The position numbers and the translations under genes were made by a program. The notes beneath the pieces were generated by a model. The model worked only from the letters and a program-made list of their open reading frames with translations. It had not been told where the DNA came from and did not search any database. Below are positions 15,140-23,978 of a DNA stretch of 39,495 nt, piece after piece (positions within the stretch are counted from its first letter, which is position 1; each line of letters starts with the position of its first letter). Origin of the DNA: Solobacterium sp. (GTDB lineage: Bacteria; Bacillota_I; Bacilli_A; Erysipelotrichales; Erysipelotrichaceae); assembly GCA_017459725.1 (NCBI GenBank), contig JAFUCL010000114.1, positions 1 to 39,495 on the forward strand, in the 5' to 3' direction.

Positions 15140-18100
15140 ATGAACAGACTGTACAGAATAATGCACATACTGATAATTGCCTGTGTTTTTCTGACAGGAT
15201 GCAGATCCCCTCAGGCACCTGAGGAAACAGCAGTCAGTGCAGATGCAGCACCGGCTGTGCATAATCTTGAAGTCCTTGAAAGAATCAGCGAGGATCCTTT
15301 AACCGCGCTTGCCCGCAGCTGCACCGAAAGCACTGATGTGTCGCTGCTGCAGACCTCAATGAAAACCAACAATAAAAAACCTTATACCATCATGATTTAC
15401 ATGACCGGTTCGGATCTTGAGTCCAATCACGGTGCTGCCACAAAGGAACTGCAGGAGATGGCTTCCCTGGATATCAACTTCGGAAAGACCAATGTGCTTG
15501 TATATACAGGCGGCACCAGAACATGGCGTGCAGGTATTCCGTCCGACCGCAATACCGTCATCGATCTTTCCGGCGGAGCCGTCAACACCGTTGCCGGGAC
15601 ACCGTATTCCTCGAATATGGGAGCTTCCGGAACCCTGGCGGACTTTGTCAATTATGCGGTGAAATACTATCCGGCTGATCAGTATGCTTTGATCTTCTGG
15701 GACCATGGCAGCGGAGCCCTGTGGGGATGCTGCAGCGATGAGCTGTACAAGTACGATGCGTTAACACTCGGGGAAATGAAGACAGCCATGGATCAGACAA
15801 TCTTCAAAGACAGGAAACTGGAGTTTGTCGGTTTTGATGCCTGTCTGATGGGCAATATCGAAACAGCAGCACTCTGGGCAGACTATGCGGAGTATATGAT
15901 TGCCTCCGAGGATCTCGAGAAGGGTGACGGCTGGAATTATGCCTTCCTGGAACAGCTCGGTAAGACGAATGACCGTGAGAAACGGTTTGCGGCTGTGCTG
16001 CAGGATTACCGGAACGACAGTGAAGCAGTGCGTTCCTCCGGGTATGCGATTCCGTATTCACTGGCTGTTTATGATCTTGCGGAAGCGGCGCAGGTATCAC
16101 AGGCTTTGGCAGATCTTTCAGGAGAAATCAAGGCTGCGGCAGGTACGGAGCGGTATCCGGAACTGGCAAAGGCACTGGTTAAAATGCGCAGAGTCGGCAT
16201 TACCGAGGGCAATGGCGAACAGTACGGTCTTGCGGATATCGGTTCCTTTGCCGAGCGTATGTATCCGTTCTATCCGGAAAAAGCTGCAGCACTTGCCTCT
16301 GCGGCAGAGAAGCTTATAACAGACCGGGTAGCGGACAATGATGATTACAGCGGTGTATCCCTGTATTTTCCGCCGGACTGGAACACCTGGGAGAATGTGC
16401 GTACATATGCGCAGGGAATCCTGACAGGTGAAGAATATGTGTCCATGCTTGATGCTTTCCGCAGTGCACAGAAGAATGCGGGTGCGGATGTCTGGCAGAT
16501 GAACGGGATATATGAAACAGATGATGCTTACTGTCTGGACTTAACGGATGCACAGCTGGCTCATCTTGCCGGGCTGTCTTTGAGCATCTGGGAAACGGTG
16601 GATGATACTTCCTTAACGCCGGTGCTCATGGAAGAACCGGTCACAATTGAAGGCCATACCGTGAAGATACCGAAAGACCAGGAGATATTCGTTCTGAAGA
16701 GTGATATCGCCAGCGGGGAATACATACAGCCGATGATCCGGACAGGCGATGACCCTGCGTATGTCAGTTATGCGTCCGGTCTCGGCAGTGATGACTGGCG
16801 GGATACCATTGACAGGCTTATGGACAAGTATTCCACGGATATCAATATTACGGTTGCGGTCAGTGAAGACGGAACCTGCCGGATCAGTTCTGTCAGTGAG
16901 AAGGGAGACGTGTTCGGCAGCGGCCGCCGCGGCACTGTATCTGTTCCTGACCGGAACAGGGTGATCACAAACTATGAAGTCTGTTTCAGTGAGGAACAGG
17001 ACGAGGACGGTTACGGTATTCTGAAGGCGCACGGAATAAACATGGACTATATTCCCGTTGATCAGAATTTCCGGGTGGAAAAGCAGCGCATTTCCGCGCT
17101 TGCCGGATCATTTCAGTTTTCAGTCTTCATCAATGATATTTACGGCAATGGCTGGCGGACCGATATGCATCCGTTTTCTGCAGCTGAATATACTGTGCTT
17201 GACGGCATAGAGTATGTCAGGGGAGACGACGGATATATTGTTGCCGGCAAAGACGATTCTCTGAGCAGCCTGCAGATACCTGCCTATGTGAACGATCTGC
17301 CGGTAACTGCGGTTGCGGCCGGAGCGTTCAGAAAAGACAGCACGCTGCGGGAACTTGTTCTTCCGGATACGGTGCGTGAGATCGGCGACCGTGCATTCTG
17401 GGGGTCCGGACTGCGTTCCGTTCAGTTCGGCAGCGGACTTGAGAAGATCGGCTATCTTGCTTTTTCACAGTGCCAGTATCTCAGTGAAATAAATCTGCCC
17501 GCATCCGTGCAGATGCTTTCAAGACATGCATTCTCATACTGCAGTCTGAAAAAACTGTATATTCCTGCAGGTGTGCGGCAGTTTGACGGCAGCACTTTTG
17601 CGGGCAATCCCGTAAGCAGCGTTGAAGCCAATCAACGCAATCGGTTCTACAAAGTGAAAGACGGTATCGTGTATACGGCGGACGGAGACGAACTTGTCTA
17701 TTGTCCGGAAGGTGTATCCGAAAATATCAAAGTGGCAAAAGGAACGAAAACGATCGGGTATGCGGCTTTTGAAAACACGCCGGTAAAGTCTGTCACCATG
17801 CCGTCATCACTGCGGGAAATCGGTGATCATGCCTTCTTCCGCTGCTGGTATCTGCGTGATGTACAGCTGCCGGCAGGACTGAAGCGGATCGGTGATTATG
17901 CGTTTGATAATCCGAGTCTGATGAAAGATCCGGCTGCCGATGAAGATTTGAGCGATTCATGCCTGCATATCGGCAGAGAAGTGGAATACATCGGTGTTTC
18001 GGCACTTTCCGGTCTTTCCGTGGCACGGTTTGAAGTCGATGCGAAGAATCCGTATTATGCATCCAGGGACGGGTTTATTACTGATAAGGCAGGCACTACG

Positions 18101-19789
18101 CTGCTGTTTGCGCCGAAGGTGAAAAGACTAACGGATGAAGCTGTTTCCATACCGGCAGGCATAACGTCCATTCCGTACGGTGTTCTGAATGCGTTCGGCA
18201 CTGCCGTCTACCGTATGCCCGCATCGGTATACCGTTTTGAGGCAGATGCGTTTGCATATGTATTGGGCGGTGCGGTCGGCTGTATCTTTGTGTGTCCGTC
18301 CGGCAGTGCAGCGGAACAGTATGCGAAGCTCAAAAACATACCGTATATTACATCCGATGACCCGGGTACGATTCCGAATGAATACCTGCAGGCATACCGG
18401 GAAGCACGCCAGTATCTGGCACTGAACGGAAGATTCGGCAGGGAGATTTCGGAAGAGGGACTCACGGACTACCTGAGCAAAGACAAAAGCTTCACTCCGG
18501 AGGCTGTCCGGTTTGCGGCTGATCATCTGCCGGATGACTATACAACGGTTGTGCTGGATGATGCTCTGCTTATGAACGGATTCGACGGTCTGCACGTCCC
18601 GTCTTCCGCCGGCAGTACGAACAGCTCAGGAGGAAGGGAATCGGCAGCGCTGCGGGAGGCAGAGAAGTATGCGACTGACCCGTATAATTATTCGGAGACG
18701 TTTATACGCAGAAGACTCGAGCGTGACGGCTTTGCGGAGGAAGATATTGCATTTGCCATGGAGAATCTGCAGGCGGATTACAAAGCGGCGGCACTGCGGC
18801 AGGCGGAGTATCTCTGTGCAGAGGACAGTAAAACAGTGTATTCCTACCGGGAACTGCTGCCGGCGCTCATGCAGCATTACGGCTTCACGGAGGAAGAAGC
18901 TGCTTATGCACGGGAACATGTGCATGCGGACTATAAGCGCAATGCCCTGAAAACAGCTCAGAAATATGCGGACAAACCATACAGCTATGCGGAAGCGAAG
19001 ATCCGTGAAGAACTGGCGGAGGACGGTTATACGGAGGAAGAGATTGCCTATGCACTGTCACAGCTGGAAGCGGATTACACTGCATCCGCACTTGCGGAGG
19101 CAGAGAAACTGCAGGAAAGCTGGCCGCGTTCAAAAGCTGCTCTGATTGAGGAACTGACGAAGAAGGGATTCACCCGGGCGGATGCGGAATATGCGGCGGA
19201 TGCGCTCGGTGCGGATTTTAAGGCTGCTGCTCTGCAGAGAGCACAGTACGGTGCGGAGGAGTATCATGAGTCGGCTGCGGAGCTGCAGAGAAATCTTCAG
19301 GATGCAGCACTGTTTACGGCGGAAGAAACGGAATATGCCATTGCCAATCTGCACTGTGATTTCAGTGAAGCTGCCAAAGCAAGGGCGGAAAGCATTCTTG
19401 ATTTCAGCGATTACAGCAGGGAAAGCCTCAGGAAGACATTGGTTGAATCCTATGGCTTCACGGAGGATGAAGCGGCCTATGCGGTCAGTCACATTGAGTA
19501 TGATTTCAGGGAAGCTGCCGTGCGCAGAGCGGAATGGCTTGTGGATCTTTTGAATAAACCCAAAGCAAAGATAGAAGAGAGTCTTGTGAGAGATGACGGG
19601 TTTACGGCCGAAGAAGCCGCTTACGCTGTCAGCCATATGCAGTACGACGGCAATCAGGTGGCTTTGAATGCGGCGCGCGGGTATGTGAAGTACATCAATC
19701 TTTCCGGTGCGGATCTGCGGGGACAGCTGGTTTATGAGGGGTTCACGGAAGCGGAGATTGATTATGCCATGACGCATCTCAATGACTGA
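15140..19789 (+). CDS. Surface lipoprotein: clostripain-type protease, leucine-rich repeats, Ltp repeats
   Basis: A 1549-residue predicted cell-surface lipoprotein. A lipobox LTGC puts the lipidated cysteine at residue 21. Residues about 80-445 form a C11 (clostripain-related) cysteine peptidase with KPYTIMIYMTGSDLES, the catalytic His189 in FWDHGSG and Cys235 in GFDACLMGN, so it should be active, typically cutting after basic residues. A beta-rich segment follows to about 690. Residues about 700-1070 are BspA-type leucine-rich repeats (for example LPDTVREIGDRAF and MPSSLREIGDHAF), which mediate binding in other surface proteins. Residues 1084-1549 hold about nine Ltp-type repeats. AAAGG precedes ATG 15140. 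The three domains together are not a combination I know; it may bind a host or microbial partner and process it. Confidence 0.88.
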   Translation: MNRLYRIMHILIIACVFLTGCRSPQAPEETAVSADAAPAVHNLEVLERISEDPLTALARSCTESTDVSLLQTSMKTNNKKPYTIMIYMTGSDLESNHGAATKELQEMASLDINFGKTNVLVYTGGTRTWRAGIPSDRNTVIDLSGGAVNTVAGTPYSSNMGASGTLADFVNYAVKYYPADQYALIFWDHGSGALWGCCSDELYKYDALTLGEMKTAMDQTIFKDRKLEFVGFDACLMGNIETAALWADYAEYMIASEDLEKGDGWNYAFLEQLGKTNDREKRFAAVLQDYRNDSEAVRSSGYAIPYSLAVYDLAEAAQVSQALADLSGEIKAAAGTERYPELAKALVKMRRVGITEGNGEQYGLADIGSFAERMYPFYPEKAAALASAAEKLITDRVADNDDYSGVSLYFPPDWNTWENVRTYAQGILTGEEYVSMLDAFRSAQKNAGADVWQMNGIYETDDAYCLDLTDAQLAHLAGLSLSIWETVDDTSLTPVLMEEPVTIEGHTVKIPKDQEIFVLKSDIASGEYIQPMIRTGDDPAYVSYASGLGSDDWRDTIDRLMDKYSTDINITVAVSEDGTCRISSVSEKGDVFGSGRRGTVSVPDRNRVITNYEVCFSEEQDEDGYGILKAHGINMDYIPVDQNFRVEKQRISALAGSFQFSVFINDIYGNGWRTDMHPFSAAEYTVLDGIEYVRGDDGYIVAGKDDSLSSLQIPAYVNDLPVTAVAAGAFRKDSTLRELVLPDTVREIGDRAFWGSGLRSVQFGSGLEKIGYLAFSQCQYLSEINLPASVQMLSRHAFSYCSLKKLYIPAGVRQFDGSTFAGNPVSSVEANQRNRFYKVKDGIVYTADGDELVYCPEGVSENIKVAKGTKTIGYAAFENTPVKSVTMPSSLREIGDHAFFRCWYLRDVQLPAGLKRIGDYAFDNPSLMKDPAADEDLSDSCLHIGREVEYIGVSALSGLSVARFEVDAKNPYYASRDGFITDKAGTTLLFAPKVKRLTDEAVSIPAGITSIPYGVLNAFGTAVYRMPASVYRFEADAFAYVLGGAVGCIFVCPSGSAAEQYAKLKNIPYITSDDPGTIPNEYLQAYREARQYLALNGRFGREISEEGLTDYLSKDKSFTPEAVRFAADHLPDDYTTVVLDDALLMNGFDGLHVPSSAGSTNSSGGRESAALREAEKYATDPYNYSETFIRRRLERDGFAEEDIAFAMENLQADYKAAALRQAEYLCAEDSKTVYSYRELLPALMQHYGFTEEEAAYAREHVHADYKRNALKTAQKYADKPYSYAEAKIREELAEDGYTEEEIAYALSQLEADYTASALAEAEKLQESWPRSKAALIEELTKKGFTRADAEYAADALGADFKAAALQRAQYGAEEYHESAAELQRNLQDAALFTAEETEYAIANLHCDFSEAAKARAESILDFSDYSRESLRKTLVESYGFTEDEAAYAVSHIEYDFREAAVRRAEWLVDLLNKPKAKIEESLVRDDGFTAEEAAYAVSHMQYDGNQVALNAARGYVKYINLSGADLRGQLVYEGFTEAEIDYAMTHLND
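18389..19786 (+). repeat. Tandem Ltp-type repeats in the lipoprotein C-terminus
   Basis: One degenerate copy (residues 1084-1133) and eight clearer copies start at residues 1170, 1218, 1269, 1317, 1364, 1412, 1460 and 1508 (about 42-48 residues each). The shared pattern is AL-x2-AE, then a short spacer, L-x2-L, GFT-E-E-x2-YA and an acidic D-Y/F end. It fits the host cell surface-exposed lipoprotein (Ltp) helical repeat first described for a phage superinfection-exclusion lipoprotein. The DNA has diverged, so these are old duplications rather than fresh tandem copies. Confidence 0.75.
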
Positions 19790-19894
19790 TCATCCGCAGA
19801 TGAAGTCCGTGCAGATATGTCATAATTAAGGTTTTTGAAAATTCAATGCTTTTTTCATTCGCAAAGGTATAGTACTGTTAAAGTAACAGAATGA

Positions 19895-19907
19895 CTGCCT
19901 AAGGCAG
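19895..19907 (+). promoter_or_regulatory. Small hairpin before the GH3 ribosome-binding site
   Basis: CTGCC/GGCAG with a TAA loop, just before CGGAG (19909-19913). A TATAGT at about 19869-19874 could be the -10 box, with no good -35. The 133-nt gap from 19790 shows nothing else and no terminator. Confidence 0.3.
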
Positions 19908-19922
19908 ACGGAGAAAATTATT

Positions 19923-21650
19923 ATGAATATTACTGTGGATTTGAAGGCAAAACCGTATTACCTCAATGACGAGCAGATTGCATGGGTCAAAGAGACGATT
20001 GAAGGAATGTCACTGGATGACAAGATCGGTCAGCTGTTCCTGCCGATGGTGACTATGCCGGACATCAATGACCAGATTGCATATTATGACAGTATCGGCA
20101 TCAAACCGACCGGTGTACTGTTCCGCGCAATGACATCTGCAGAGATCCAGGAGAAGATCCGTAAGCTGCAGGATCATGCGGATATCCCGATGCTGATTGC
20201 GGGTGACCTGGACCGCGGATCATACAACATGATTTCTGACGGTACGGAATATGGTATGGAGATGCTCGTGGCAGCCGGCGGAGACACTGAGATGGCGTAC
20301 AAAGGCGGCAAGATCATGGGTGAGGAATGTGTTGCAGTCGGTGCGCACTGGAACTTCGGTCCGGTTGTGGACATCGACATGAACCCGTTCAACCCGATTA
20401 CCAATGTCCGTACATTCGGTTCGGATCCGGAAAAGGTAAAGGAATTCTCCCTGGCCGCATCGCGCGGTATGCGTGACGGCGGTATTATCCCGTGTGCGAA
20501 GCATTTCCCCGGTGACGGTGTTGACTTCCGTGATCAGCACTTCCTGTCCTCTGTCAACTGGCTGAGCACAGAGGAGTGGGACAACTCCTACGGTAAGGTC
20601 TATCAGGCTTTGATCGATGACGGTATTGAGACAATCATGACCGTACATATCACCCAGCCTGCTTATACCAAGCATTTCAGCCCGGATACAGCCGATAAGG
20701 ACATCCTGCCGGCCAGCCTTTCCGAAGAGCTGAATATCAAACTGCTGCGTGAGAAGATGGGTTTCAACGGTCTGCTGATTACGGACGCTTCCGGTATGTC
20801 CGGATTCACGGATGTACTGCCGAGAAACATTGCGGTTCCCACCAGTATTGCCCACGGTGCCGATATCTTCCTGTTCACACGTGATCTGGAAGAAGACTTT
20901 GAATCCATGAAGGAAGGCGTAAAGAACGGCATCCTGACGGAGACAAGAATCGATGAAGCACTGCAGAGAATCCTCGGTCTCAAGGCAAAGCTGAATCTGC
21001 ATGAAAAGAAAAAGAACGGCACCCTGGTACCGGGTCCGGAAGCACTCTCCATTTTCGGTAAGGAAGAGAACAAACAGTTTGCCGTTGAAACAGCGAGAAA
21101 GGGCATTACCCTGGTCAAGGATATCAACCATGTTCTGCCGCTCGATCCGAAGAAGCAGAAGAACCTGTATGTCATTCCGATCGTTGTTGAACCGAACTAC
21201 CACAATCCGCACAAGGATGTATATGCACCTAGATTTGTGAAGGATCTTGAAGAGCACGGCTTCAATGTAACGCTGTATGACGGCTCACCGGAACAGATGC
21301 AGCTGATCGGCAAATCCAAGATCAAGGACTTCAAATCAAAGTTCGACGCAATCATCTACTTCATGAATGTCGCTACATCCAACTCCGATTCCGCAGCCCG
21401 TATTTCCTGGCCGGGAACCAGAGTCACGATCACAATGATGATCCACGATGTACCGAACATCATGGTATCCATTGACAACCCGTATCACCTCGTGGATGCT
21501 CCGCGTATCCCGACCTATGTCAACTGCTACTCTTCATCCGAGATCGTGGTTGATGAACTGGTTGCCAAGCTCACAGGTGAATCGCCATTCGAAGGTGTAT
21601 CACCGGTTGATGCCTTCATGAAGAAGTACGTTCCGTTCACGGAAGACTGA
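19923..21650 (+). CDS. GH3 family glycosidase, NagZ-like active site
   Basis: A 575-residue cytoplasmic-looking glycoside hydrolase family 3 enzyme (no signal peptide). The barrel motif KHFPGDG (193-199) is followed by Asp204-Gln-His206, matching the Asp-His acid/base loop of NagZ-type beta-N-acetylhexosaminidases; the motif's usual KHFPGHG histidine is replaced by Asp. The nucleophile is Asp288 in LLITDASGM. A C-terminal domain from about residue 380 is present. NagZ-type enzymes recycle N-acetylglucosamine-containing peptidoglycan or muropeptides, but the substrate here is not certain because the motif deviates. CGGAG precedes the ATG at 19923, and a terminator follows. Confidence 0.87.
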   Translation: MNITVDLKAKPYYLNDEQIAWVKETIEGMSLDDKIGQLFLPMVTMPDINDQIAYYDSIGIKPTGVLFRAMTSAEIQEKIRKLQDHADIPMLIAGDLDRGSYNMISDGTEYGMEMLVAAGGDTEMAYKGGKIMGEECVAVGAHWNFGPVVDIDMNPFNPITNVRTFGSDPEKVKEFSLAASRGMRDGGIIPCAKHFPGDGVDFRDQHFLSSVNWLSTEEWDNSYGKVYQALIDDGIETIMTVHITQPAYTKHFSPDTADKDILPASLSEELNIKLLREKMGFNGLLITDASGMSGFTDVLPRNIAVPTSIAHGADIFLFTRDLEEDFESMKEGVKNGILTETRIDEALQRILGLKAKLNLHEKKKNGTLVPGPEALSIFGKEENKQFAVETARKGITLVKDINHVLPLDPKKQKNLYVIPIVVEPNYHNPHKDVYAPRFVKDLEEHGFNVTLYDGSPEQMQLIGKSKIKDFKSKFDAIIYFMNVATSNSDSAARISWPGTRVTITMMIHDVPNIMVSIDNPYHLVDAPRIPTYVNCYSSSEIVVDELVAKLTGESPFEGVSPVDAFMKKYVPFTED

Positions 21651-21664
21651 GTATACTGCATCAC

Positions 21665-21692
21665 AGCAGCGGGTGAAAGCCTGCTGCTTTTA
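21665..21692 (+). terminator. Intrinsic terminator after the GH3 gene
   Basis: Stem AGCAGCGGGT/GCCTGCTGCT (10 pairs with two G-U) with a GAAA tetraloop, followed by TTTT. Confidence 0.85.
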
Positions 21693-21701
21693 TTCTGCGC
21701 C

Positions 21702-21730
21702 AAAAGAAAACGGTATGGGTTTCATACCGT
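21702..21730 (-). terminator. Intrinsic terminator of the rRNA-modification operon
   Basis: Read on the minus strand: perfect 8-bp stem ACGGTATG/CATACCGT (21723-21730 with 21710-21717) and TTTTCTTTT after it. It ends transcription from the RluA-like gene. Confidence 0.8.
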
Positions 21731-21749
21731 CAGGAGTTATACATAAGAC

Positions 21750-22655
21750 TTACAGAGAGATATCCCTGCGGAAGAGGGCATAGTCTTTGTTGAAGGAGTC
21801 ATTGACCGTAATCTCTTCATGGCTCAGCGGATCATGGAAGGTAAGTCTGTATGCCCAGAGACACATATTGCGGAAGTCAGCCGAAGGAACACCATACAGG
21901 GGATCGTTGATGATCGGGTGCTTGGATTCACTCATATGCACACGGATCTGGTGGGTTCTGCCGGTCTCCAGTGAGCAGTCCATGAGCAGGTATTCTCCGT
22001 GTCTGGCAATGCATCTGGCTTTGGTGAGAGCTTCCTTGCCGGTCTTGGATACACGGTATTTGCCGCTGACATGGCGGTCTCTGCCGATCGGTCCGTTCCA
22101 GGTGAAGGCCTGTCTGATCTTTGCGCGGCCTGTGCATACAGCCAGGTATTTTCGCTGTACTTCTTTGGCTTCCAGCATGGCATCAAACCAGGGCTGGAAG
22201 AAGGAACATTTGACAAACAGTACAAGTCCTGTGGTTTCCTTGTCCAGACGGTGGATATAACGCACCGGTGCCTGGATACCGTTGTTGAGCTGCCAGGCGG
22301 CTGCCATAGCCGCAAGACAGCCGGTATCATCGGGATCGCCGTGGATGATCACACCTGCATCCTTGTGCACGACATAAACGAAATCATCTTCGTATACCAC
22401 CGTGCATTCCTTGTCTGCAGGCAGACGGTCAACGGCTTCTTCCGGGAAGAACAAACGCATGGTATCTCCCTTGTGCAGGAGAGCTTCTTCATTGGCAGGG
22501 GTGCTGCCGTTTACGGTGATTCTCTTTTCACGCAGAAGGGCGCTGCGGTTTTTCTTTGACTGTCTGTAGACATCAAAGAAATCCCCGAGTGTCTTCTGAT
22601 CAAATTCGGCATCGATCCGGATCTCCAGAGAGCCGTGGTTCATACTGTACTTCAT
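21750..22655 (-). CDS. RluA family pseudouridine synthase
   Basis: A 301-residue RNA pseudouridine synthase. The catalytic motif YIHRLDKETTGLVLF places the aspartate at residue 138, and the C-terminal HQIRVH and PLYGV motifs complete the RluA active site. A short N-terminal segment (RSALLREKRITVNG) resembles the S4-like RNA-binding domain found in RluC/D types. It converts uridines of rRNA or tRNA to pseudouridine, but the exact position cannot be assigned. The gene begins 12 nt after the RlmCD-like stop, making it the last of four minus-strand genes, followed by a terminator. Confidence 0.9.
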   Translation of the reverse strand: MKYSMNHGSLEIRIDAEFDQKTLGDFFDVYRQSKKNRSALLREKRITVNGSTPANEEALLHKGDTMRLFFPEEAVDRLPADKECTVVYEDDFVYVVHKDAGVIIHGDPDDTGCLAAMAAAWQLNNGIQAPVRYIHRLDKETTGLVLFVKCSFFQPWFDAMLEAKEVQRKYLAVCTGRAKIRQAFTWNGPIGRDRHVSGKYRVSKTGKEALTKARCIARHGEYLLMDCSLETGRTHQIRVHMSESKHPIINDPLYGVPSADFRNMCLWAYRLTFHDPLSHEEITVNDSFNKDYALFRRDISL

Positions 22656-22667
22656 GAGACCTCCAGT

Positions 22668-23978
22668 CTAACGCTCCAGCACGGTGAGGCTTTCAATGTG
22701 CGGAGAATTCGGGAACAGATCATACGGAATGACCGTACGGACCTGGTAATGGCACTGCTTCAGGAAATGAAGATTGCGGCCGAGAGTAGCGGGATTGCAG
22801 GAAATATAGATAATGCGTTTGGGCGGATATTTTTTGATTGCCTCCAGCATTCTGTCATCGAGACCGGTTCTCGGCGGGTCGGCCAGCAGAGTGTGGAATG
22901 GTTTCTCAGCTGAGAGACGTTCGAATTCCTCACCGGCATCACCGCATACAAAGCGCACATGATCATCACAGTGATTGTATACTGCCGCAGCATTCGCATT
23001 CTCCACGGCTTCCGGCACATACTCAACACCGATGATCTCGGATGCTTTGTCTTTGGCAAGCAGCGACATACCGCCGATGCCGCAGCAAACCTCAATCAGT
23101 CTTCCGCAGGGATTGATCTTCTGCACGGCCATGCGGTACAGCTCATCTGCCTGCTTTGTGTTCAGCTGATAGAAGGAGGCAGGGGAAAGCTGCAAAGTGA
23201 TGTCTCCGGTAATTGCCGGGATCGTTTCGCTGCCGCGCAGGATTCTGCAGGCAGTTCCGAAGATACCGCCGCGCTTTTCCGTATTGACACTCTGGGCTAC
23301 GGTATCCATGCCTGCCAGGGCAAACAGGGCATCGCATACGTCATCCGGTATGCTTTCTCTGCCGGTTACCAGAGTGAGCTGGGAATGGCTGTTGATCGTA
23401 CGCAGCACCAGATACCGCACACCGCGGCGTTTCCTGGCATCATACGCTTTCATCTGTGCTTTGTTCAGAATATCCAGCACGGCCAGGCGCATGGTCTCAA
23501 GCTCCGGGGTATGGGCAGGGCAGTGTTCGATCGGAACAAAACGGTTGGTGCCGGCCATATACATACCGGTGACCAGTCTGCCGTCAGCTTCCTGAACCGG
23601 GAGTTTGCAGGCACTTCGGTAAGACAGTGTTTCGGCAGATGCGTGCACTTCACGGATCAGCTCACGGCTGACATGTCCGTATTTCCAAAGTGCTTCCGCC
23701 AGCAGTTCCTTTTTGGCTTTCAGCTGGGCCGGATAGTTCATATGCAGGAGTCCGCAGCCGCCGCATACATTCTGATACGGACAGGGGGATTCCCGGTGCT
23801 CTTCCGAAGCTTTGAGAATCTTCTTTGTTTCGGCTTTCATCCAGCGTTCGTTTGTTTCGGTGATCTCCGCCAGAATCTCTTCTCCCGGCAAAGCACCCGT
23901 ACAGAAAACGGGAAGACGACCGTCATAGGCGATGCCTTCACCGTTGATACCCATTTTTACAGCAGTCAGTTTTTTCAT
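22668..23978 (-). CDS. rlmCD: 23S rRNA (uracil-5-) methyltransferase, RlmCD type
   Basis: A 436-residue S-adenosylmethionine-dependent methyltransferase of the RlmD/RlmCD (TrmA-like) family, which methylates uridines of 23S rRNA. It binds a [4Fe-4S] cluster through Cys66, Cys72, Cys75 and Cys153 (in SPCP and CGGCG plus HCPAHT). The SAM domain and the catalytic ISCNPATLGRN close to the C-terminus are present. Whether it modifies U747, U1939 or both is not visible; in Bacillota one enzyme often does both. Its start overlaps the DHHW stop by ATGA, which places it in the acyltransferase operon. Confidence 0.9.
   Translation of the reverse strand: MKKLTAVKMGINGEGIAYDGRLPVFCTGALPGEEILAEITETNERWMKAETKKILKASEEHRESPCPYQNVCGGCGLLHMNYPAQLKAKKELLAEALWKYGHVSRELIREVHASAETLSYRSACKLPVQEADGRLVTGMYMAGTNRFVPIEHCPAHTPELETMRLAVLDILNKAQMKAYDARKRRGVRYLVLRTINSHSQLTLVTGRESIPDDVCDALFALAGMDTVAQSVNTEKRGGIFGTACRILRGSETIPAITGDITLQLSPASFYQLNTKQADELYRMAVQKINPCGRLIEVCCGIGGMSLLAKDKASEIIGVEYVPEAVENANAAAVYNHCDDHVRFVCGDAGEEFERLSAEKPFHTLLADPPRTGLDDRMLEAIKKYPPKRIIYISCNPATLGRNLHFLKQCHYQVRTVIPYDLFPNSPHIESLTVLER

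Noticed and set aside
15140-19789. Ltp repeats as evidence for a prophage
   Set aside because: The flanking genes are ordinary chromosomal genes, base use looks uniform and no phage structural or integrase gene is visible; Ltp repeats also occur in chromosomal surface lipoproteins.
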